From Lachnospiraceae bacterium (GTDB lineage: Bacteria; Bacillota; Clostridia; Lachnospirales; Lachnospiraceae): DNA of 37,845 nt. Position numbers and translations under genes: made by a program. The notes below the pieces were generated by a model. That model did no database searches. It was not told the origin of the DNA and was given only the letters and a program-made list of their open reading frames with translations. Location: the NCBI GenBank assembly GCA_017513625.1, contig JAFXEW010000028.1:1-37845 (forward strand). Reading direction: 5' to 3'. Positions 32,915 through 37,845 of the stretch are shown here, piece by piece (positions within the stretch are counted from its first letter, which is position 1; the number at the start of each line of letters is the position of its first letter).

Positions 32915-33992
32915 ATATTCCCAAAAACAATTGATGCTCTCTTCTGCAATAATACTGCTTCCTATGCTTATCGGCCTGCTGATTTGGGATAAGCTTCCTC
33001 ACCAGATTGCTACCCACTGGGGTGCAGATGGATCTGCCGACGGATTTAGCGGTAAAGCCTTTGCAGTTTTCGTAATCCCCCTTATTTTTCTTTTGTTGCA
33101 GTGGATATGTGTCTTTTTCACAAAGCTTGACAAACAAAACCGTGAACAAAGCCCGAAAGTGATAAGCATGGTTCTTTGGATTATTCCACTTATATCACTC
33201 TTAGTCTGTAGCTGTACCTATGCAATTGCGCTTGGCAGTGAGATACGTATTGATTTATTTGTACGCATTCTGCTAGGGCTGATGTTTTTATTGCTGGGCA
33301 ACTATATGCCTAAATGTAAACAGAATAACACCATTGGCATTAAGGTGCCCTGGACCCTGCACAATGAAGAAAACTGGTATCATACTCACCGTTTTGCAGG
33401 ACGCCTTTGGGTGTGCGGCGGCATCCTGCTCATTGCAACACTATTTGTCCCGCTGATGACTTTTGTAGGTTTCTTCATACCTATTATACTAATACTTGCC
33501 CTGGCCCCTATGCTCTATTCCTATTTATATTATAGAAAACAATTAAAGGCCGGAACTGTTACCAAGGAAGATGTATTACCTACATCATCAGAGAAAAATA
33601 CTACCATAATTGCATCAGCTATTGGTGGCGTAATCCTGATTTTAGCTTTCCTGTTCCTCTTTTCCGGAAAATATGAAGTAACTTTAGACGATACATCTTT
33701 AACCATAAATGCCAACTATTGGGACGATGCTACAGTCACCTATACGGACATTGACCAGATTGTATATCGCGAATCTGCACCCGGCACCAGAATCTGGGGC
33801 TTTGGCACTCCCTTTATAATCATGGGTGAATGCGAAAGCGAAGAATTCGGCAAGCATACCCGTTATACCTACGCTGCATGTGATGCCTGCATTCTGATCA
33901 CTGTTGATGATAAGATATTGATTATTAACGGTAAAGATCAGGCAGCCACTCAGGCGCTCTATGAATCCTTAATTGCAAAAACTACCAATTAG
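32907..33992 (+). CDS. sdpI: SdpI family immunity/signal protein
   Basis: A 361-residue membrane protein with an N-terminal DUF1648 segment (LPHQIATHWGADGSADGFSG), an SdpI-like core (LMFLLLGNYMPKCKQN, NTIGIKVPWTLHNEENWYHT, HRFAGRLWVCGG) and about eight membrane spans. The C-terminal part (about 240-361) is a soluble domain rich in beta strand (YEVTLDDTSLTINANYW), probably a PH-like fold facing the cytoplasm. In B. subtilis SdpI gives immunity to the SdpC toxin and sequesters SdpR. No SdpC-like toxin lies in this window, so the pair may guard against toxins made by other cells. A GGAG site in the end of sdpR precedes ATG 32907, so translation is coupled. Confidence 0.92.
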   Translation: MPKYSQKQLMLSSAIILLPMLIGLLIWDKLPHQIATHWGADGSADGFSGKAFAVFVIPLIFLLLQWICVFFTKLDKQNREQSPKVISMVLWIIPLISLLVCSCTYAIALGSEIRIDLFVRILLGLMFLLLGNYMPKCKQNNTIGIKVPWTLHNEENWYHTHRFAGRLWVCGGILLIATLFVPLMTFVGFFIPIILILALAPMLYSYLYYRKQLKAGTVTKEDVLPTSSEKNTTIIASAIGGVILILAFLFLFSGKYEVTLDDTSLTINANYWDDATVTYTDIDQIVYRESAPGTRIWGFGTPFIIMGECESEEFGKHTRYTYAACDACILITVDDKILIINGKDQAATQALYESLIAKTTN

Positions 33993-34000
33993 CACAAGCA

Positions 34001-34030
34001 AACGGGGCAACTAAGTTGCCCCGTTATTTA
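34001..34030. terminator. Terminator after sdpI, likely bidirectional
   Basis: A perfect 11-bp stem AACGGGGCAAC / GTTGCCCCGTT with a TAA loop is followed by ATTTATTA on the plus strand. The converging beta-helix gene ends about 45 nt away. Confidence 0.82.
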
Positions 34031-34069
34031 TTACATATTCAACACTTAATCCCCAAACAAACTAAGCTG

Positions 34070-35662
34070 TTATCCATTTATCCGGTATCCCTTTATATCC
34101 ACTGCCACATAAATATCCCTGCTGTCGGGAAGGGCTACCAGAGTATTGCAATCTTCAAAATTAATATTTTCTCCATGGCGCAGATAATAGCCTGCAGCCG
34201 GTAAAATACCAAAGCAATTGGACTCCGGATACTGTTTGCCAAATTCTGCCGGATCATCAGGCACCTCATTCACACCGCCCTTATAAACAACATTGACTCT
34301 GCGGAAGGTAATATCCTTTATCAGATAGGTCTTTCCTTCTGCCTCATAGCCACCCAGATAACTGCCATAGCTGCGTCGGATACCCTCTGCATGGATATCC
34401 TCAAAGAGAATCTCTTCTACACAGCCAATTCGGTGCTCTCCCCAATCCGGTGTCCGTCCTTTATCGCCAACGAGAATAAAAAATGCACTTTCCACATTCT
34501 GGATAAAGATACGACGGAATTGCAGATTTTTAATTAATCCTCCGTCCACACTCTGGATTGAGATGGCACAGGTACGGGTATCCTTGATAATACAGTCTTC
34601 ACAGAAACAGTTGGTAAAACCGCCATAGCTGTAGGTACCGAATTTGATACCATTTGCCATGGTACTGATAATAAAGCAGTTACGCACTAATGTATTATCA
34701 CAACCTACCAATAGAATGGCACTGACTCTCAAACTTTCAGACCCGTAAGGTCCCGGAAAATCTCCGCTTCCGTCAATAGTACCTCCACCACAGAGACGTA
34801 TATTTTCCTGACTGTCACCGAAGAGCAATGCCTTCTGGGGCCCCTGTACTATGGTGTTCCAGTTGGGGTGTTGCTCACTGAGACGTACAGGATAGGCTCC
34901 TAAATCCAAAGTTCCTTTAAGTGTAGCATTCTCCTCAATGTAAAGTGTCACATTACTTTTCAGTTCCAACATACCGGAAAGAAAAGTACCCCCCTCCAGA
35001 TATACAACACCTCCGCTTGAACTGCAGGTATTAATTATTTCCTGTAACTGAGCAGTTACCAAAGTCTGACCGTCTGCTTTCACTCCCATTTCTCTGGCAT
35101 TATAAACAGTTTCAGACTGTGCCAATTGCATTATTCCGGGAACCGTATTGGGGTATACACTAATTTGTCCCACGTACATGACACCGCCATGACTGCCCAT
35201 CCACAGCTCTTCTACCTCTTTTGCCGGAACCAACAATGCAGCACGGTGCAGCATACGCTCTCCGTCTATATAAAGGGAGTATACACCCTCTTGCAAATTC
35301 AAAGACACATAAATACTGTACCAGTCATCACTTTGGAAGTGTCCCAGTTTCTGTTTTTTGGGCCCGTCATAAGCGTAGAAATAAGCACCTTCCGTATCCA
35401 GTTGAAATATCTTCTGCAACTTTCCTTCATACTCTCCAAGTAAGGTAAGGACATTTACACCGGTATTATGAATATCCATTTTCACCCATTGGGAAAATAT
35501 CAGACGGCCGCCTGCTTTTTCAATCTTCTTCTGCACACAGGTACCCTCACCGAATATCCGTAAGGGGTCGGTGTATTTTTCCTGTAATATATAAGTAATC
35601 TCCGAACGGGAAGCCATATCTTTGTTTCGCTTTTCATAGTTATGTATTGCTGAATGATCCAT
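34070..35662 (-). CDS. GH28-like right-handed beta-helix protein with an N-terminal LamG-like domain
   Basis: The 530-residue protein has an N-terminal concanavalin/LamG-like region (about 30-165) and a pectin-lyase-type beta helix from about 185 (YNAREMGVKADGQTLVTAQL, GGVVYLEGGTFLSGMLELKS, CGGGTIDGSGDFPGPYG). The fold and order match GH28 polygalacturonase relatives, but the catalytic NTD, DD, GHG and RIK motifs are not visible: the GHG position reads NGI and the RIK position ISIQS. No signal peptide is present, so it should act in the cytoplasm on imported oligosaccharide, or have another role. GAGGT precedes ATG 35662, and a promoter lies at 35706-35714. It is unrelated in operon structure to the histidine kinase upstream. 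Confidence 0.82.
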   Translation of the reverse strand: MDHSAIHNYEKRNKDMASRSEITYILQEKYTDPLRIFGEGTCVQKKIEKAGGRLIFSQWVKMDIHNTGVNVLTLLGEYEGKLQKIFQLDTEGAYFYAYDGPKKQKLGHFQSDDWYSIYVSLNLQEGVYSLYIDGERMLHRAALLVPAKEVEELWMGSHGGVMYVGQISVYPNTVPGIMQLAQSETVYNAREMGVKADGQTLVTAQLQEIINTCSSSGGVVYLEGGTFLSGMLELKSNVTLYIEENATLKGTLDLGAYPVRLSEQHPNWNTIVQGPQKALLFGDSQENIRLCGGGTIDGSGDFPGPYGSESLRVSAILLVGCDNTLVRNCFIISTMANGIKFGTYSYGGFTNCFCEDCIIKDTRTCAISIQSVDGGLIKNLQFRRIFIQNVESAFFILVGDKGRTPDWGEHRIGCVEEILFEDIHAEGIRRSYGSYLGGYEAEGKTYLIKDITFRRVNVVYKGGVNEVPDDPAEFGKQYPESNCFGILPAAGYYLRHGENINFEDCNTLVALPDSRDIYVAVDIKGYRING

Positions 35663-35705
35663 TCTTATACCTCGATGATTTATGATACCGAATATCTGTA
35701 TTTTA

Positions 35706-35714
35706 ATTATAGCA
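35706..35714 (-). promoter_or_regulatory. Extended -10 promoter of the GH28-like gene
   Basis: Minus-strand TG-C-TATAAT (35714-35706), without a good -35, just past the kinase stop codon. The leader would be about 37 nt. Confidence 0.5.
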
Positions 35715-35725
35715 TACTTTATATT

Positions 35726-36646
35726 CTATGGCTCTTTCAATATAAACAGGGGCATGTAAACTACAACAGAAAAAGTACCATTTTTTGTCTCAGCCTGAAC
35801 TTTCCATCCAAGTTTATCCGCCAATAATTTCACCACATATAGACCAAGTCCTGAGCCGTTTTCCGTTCTGGAATCCATGCGATAAAACGGTTCAAAAACA
35901 CGATTTACATCTATCGTAACCCCATCTGCAAACATGTTGCTTACCCGTAAAACAATCTGTTCTTCATCACGCTTTAGTGTAACCTCCAAACATTCTTCAC
36001 TATATTTCTGTACATTCGAGAATATATTATTTATAATTCTCGCCAAATAATGAGGATTGGTTTGTATCAGAATCCCTTCCGCAATATCAAATGCTGTGTC
36101 AATCCTCCGCTTCTCTATCCATGTATGCTGTTCCAACAACATTTCCGCAAGAACATTACTGAGGTTCACCTCTTCAAGCTCGCATTCTTCCTCATCCTGT
36201 TGAAGCTTTGTCATCTCAAAAAACTCATCGGATAGTTCTTTCAAATATCTGTTTTTCTGCTTCACTATGTTGAGATATTCCATATTGGCAGATGAAAGCT
36301 CTCCGCTTTTTTCCATCATTTGAAGATACCCCAGGGATGCAGTCAAAGGAGTACGAAAATCATGGGAAATACCTGAAATAATCATCCCAAATCTGTTTTT
36401 ACTTTGCTCGTATTCGTTCCTGATATTTTGCTGTATTTCGGTATGTTCATTTATTCCGACTGCCAGCCTCGCAAGATCTTTATCAAAATCGTCAATCTTT
36501 ATGGGCTGCCTATAATTATCATCCTTCAGTTTCTCCAAATCTTGCACAAAATTGCGGATATTCCTTTTCAAAGAAATGTATTTCACGATGAAAAGGACCA
36601 ACAAAATCAGAAGACATATACACACCATAACAAGTATTTTTACCAT
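35726..36646 (-). CDS. Sensor histidine kinase of an antimicrobial-peptide response system
   Basis: A 306-residue kinase with one N-terminal membrane span (about 2-24), a short HAMP-like linker, a HisKA domain with phospho-acceptor H95 (GISHDFRTPLTA) and a HATPase domain with N-box RIINNIFSNVQKYS and G2 box GSGLGLYVVKLLAD. The usual DxGxG of the G1 box is missing; the stretch reads VSNMFADG. Similar kinases without a large extracellular sensor act with lantibiotic-type ABC transporters. The frame extends to 36691, but ATG 36646 (MVKILVMVCICLL) with AAGGA upstream fits the membrane helix best. No response regulator is in the window; it may lie further right, upstream of the transporter. Confidence 0.88.
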   Translation of the reverse strand: MVKILVMVCICLLILLVLFIVKYISLKRNIRNFVQDLEKLKDDNYRQPIKIDDFDKDLARLAVGINEHTEIQQNIRNEYEQSKNRFGMIISGISHDFRTPLTASLGYLQMMEKSGELSSANMEYLNIVKQKNRYLKELSDEFFEMTKLQQDEEECELEEVNLSNVLAEMLLEQHTWIEKRRIDTAFDIAEGILIQTNPHYLARIINNIFSNVQKYSEECLEVTLKRDEEQIVLRVSNMFADGVTIDVNRVFEPFYRMDSRTENGSGLGLYVVKLLADKLGWKVQAETKNGTFSVVVYMPLFILKEP

Positions 36647-36678
36647 ATCGTTCACATCCTTCAAAAATATGCAAAATA

Positions 36679-36715
36679 GGTAACCGCCCAAACCATAAGT
36701 GGCCTGACGGTTACC
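36679..36715 (-). terminator. Terminator between the transporter permease and the histidine kinase
   Basis: On the minus strand GGTAACCG pairs with CGGTTACC, with inner CCA/TGG, followed by TATTTTGCATATTTTT. The kinase start lies 33 nt further, so kinase mRNA would depend on read-through. Confidence 0.7.
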
Positions 36716-36740
36716 CGAACTATCTATACATTTCCCTTCC

Positions 36741-37424
36741 CTAAAGCTGATGGGGCTCTAAATCAATTTTCTTTTTCAACGTAATATGCCCGATGATATA
36801 ACATATCACACAGGCAATCACACCTGAACAAATGACCTTTATTATAAAAGTATCTGTTATTTCCTCACCAAGCAGTATACACTGACCAAATCCCAGCCAG
36901 GAAAAAGCTGAGTGCGAGTATGACTCTGTGCCATAAGAACCATAAGAGAACATTATAATAATAGAAGACAATGGCACCCCAAAGGTTGCTTCTTTTAATA
37001 TGGGACTTAAGAAAATAGTCACCAATGTCATTCTGATGCAAATTACCCAAAAGAGAAACAACGTATGTTCCATGCCAGGTAACCATATCCAATAGAACGG
37101 TGTTAAAATCACAAGAAACACCAGCGTAATAGGAAGAAAGGCGCACATTCTTCCCAATATAATCTGATGGGGTTTCTTACCTGCCATAATTTCATACATC
37201 TGAATTCGTTGCATATACCCAAAGGAAATTACGAATGTGACACCAATTAAAACAATGAGCGTAGCAGTGAAGCCATAAACCCCAAGTACGTTCTTATTTT
37301 CTTCAATCAACTCTGGTACACCAAATAATAATACAAAAAGCACAATAGGAATCAGCACTGATGCCATAACGGACAGCCAATATTTTTTGCAAAGAATCAG
37401 CTGCGATTTCACAATATTATTCAT
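36741..37424 (-). CDS. ABC transporter permease, lantibiotic-immunity type
   Basis: This protein of about 227 residues has six predicted membrane spans and no large extracellular loop, the size and layout of ABC-2 permeases of the lantibiotic-immunity group (LanE/LanG-like). It starts MNNIVKSQLILCKKYWLSVM, with spans near 19-35, 52-72, 93-115, 125-142, 150-165 and 190-213, and ends KKKIDLEPHQL. The frame is open back to 37478, but ATG 37424 is overlapped by the stop of the upstream ATPase gene (eight bases) and is preceded by GGGTGAG. The ATPase pair and the nearby kinase suggest export or exclusion of a peptide antibiotic. Confidence 0.82.
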   Translation of the reverse strand: MNNIVKSQLILCKKYWLSVMASVLIPIVLFVLLFGVPELIEENKNVLGVYGFTATLIVLIGVTFVISFGYMQRIQMYEIMAGKKPHQIILGRMCAFLPITLVFLVILTPFYWIWLPGMEHTLFLFWVICIRMTLVTIFLSPILKEATFGVPLSSIIIMFSYGSYGTESYSHSAFSWLGFGQCILLGEEITDTFIIKVICSGVIACVICYIIGHITLKKKIDLEPHQL

Positions 37425-37845
37425 GACTCTCACCCGCCTTTTCGAGATAATAGTCCTCCAGACTCTGCCCTTCTTCACTCAGCTTGGTAATAACCAAGCC
37501 GTTTTCCACCAACATTTTGGAAATATGATATACCTGATCCACCCGTTCAAAAATATGTATTTCCTCACCATGTATCACTTTATAATCATGGATGGCAAGT
37601 CTCTCTTCCAGCATTGCCGCGGCTTTATTAATATCATCCGTCCGAAGAGAAATATGATTGCGACATTTTACACTCAATTCCTCACGGCTTAAATTCTCAA
37701 CGAGCTTGCCCTGGTTGAGAATAGAGAAATCCGTACACAACTCTGATAATTCCGACAACAGATGACTGGAAATCAAGATGGTAACTCCCTGTTCTTCCTG
37801 TATACGCTTTAGCAAACGTCGCACTTCCACCATCCCCTCCGGATC
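37417..37845 (-). CDS. ABC transporter ATPase (N-terminal part outside window)
   Basis: The C-terminal 142 residues of an ABC ATPase; the frame is open to the last base. It begins DPEG, the D-loop just after Walker B, and continues with VEVRRLLKRIQEEQG and the H-loop ILISSHLLSELSELCTDF, then the accessory C-terminal region of drug- and lantibiotic-exporting ATPases (SREELSVKCRN, HIFERVDQVYHISKML, SLEDYYLEKAGE). The ATG at 37833 inside the D-loop region is not the start. Walker A and the signature lie right of the window. It is translationally coupled to the permease by an eight-base overlap. Confidence 0.92.
   Translation of the reverse strand, partial: DPEGMVEVRRLLKRIQEEQGVTILISSHLLSELSELCTDFSILNQGKLVENLSREELSVKCRNHISLRTDDINKAAAMLEERLAIHDYKVIHGEEIHIFERVDQVYHISKMLVENGLVITKLSEEGQSLEDYYLEKAGESHE

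Noticed and set aside
1..37845. CRISPR array, tRNA or rRNA genes, insertion sequences or prophage
   Set aside because: No regularly spaced direct repeats, cloverleaf, rRNA core sequence, transposase or integrase was seen on either strand.

Overview
The window is typical of a low-GC Firmicute of class Clostridia, most likely a gut Lachnospiraceae. This is inferred from gene content: a YerC/YecD-type TrpR-like protein, a eukaryote-type HisA homologue, a two-OB-fold SSB-like protein, SdpR/SdpI, a clostripain-family protease, and strong AGGAGG-type ribosome binding sites with sigma-A promoters. It looks chromosomal. No IS element, phage gene, tRNA, rRNA or CRISPR array was found.

Layout. 1-3.2 kb: 3' end of a TrpR-like regulator, a bactofilin with a degenerate LytM/M23 membrane protein (two-gene operon), an orphan PTS-IIC-like protein and a cold-shock protein. 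3.2-6.2 kb: lysine branch, with a consensus promoter, a lysine riboswitch with its terminator, then dapA and dapB, followed by a HIS6-type isomerase. 6.2-9.1 kb: an SSB-like protein and the GTPase TypA/BipA, transcribed divergently. 9.1-18.1 kb: a PAS-GGDEF-EAL c-di-GMP protein with a degenerate GGDEF site, two MATE exporters, a FAD/Rieske oxidoreductase converging on an aldo/keto reductase with two 4Fe-4S motifs, and a double flavodoxin-like protein.

18.2-22.6 kb: a membrane-anchored TPR protein, then the most interesting locus of the window. A tandem-duplicated DUF1538 membrane protein is followed 27 nt later by a tandem-duplicated PII-like protein. This arrangement suggests a transporter gated by a PII-type sensor, analogous in layout to AmtB-GlnK. 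A DHH phosphoesterase faces it across a shared terminator.

22.7-28.4 kb: a lipoprotein and a sugar-type ABC importer operon (ATPase, two permeases, binding protein). The MalF-type permease carries a one-base frameshift, and the binding protein appears anchored at both ends. 28.2-28.9 kb: two small membrane proteins, one of only 47 residues, among several inverted repeats. 29.0-32.5 kb: a DegV fatty-acid-binding protein and a membrane-anchored clostripain-like protease. 32.5-34.0 kb: an SdpR/SdpI autorepressor-immunity pair with a clear operator but no toxin gene in view. 34.0-37.8 kb: a GH28-like beta-helix protein without recognisable catalytic residues, a histidine kinase, and an antimicrobial-peptide-type ABC transporter whose ATPase runs off the right edge.

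All functions are read from sequence motifs and family knowledge; no database search was run.
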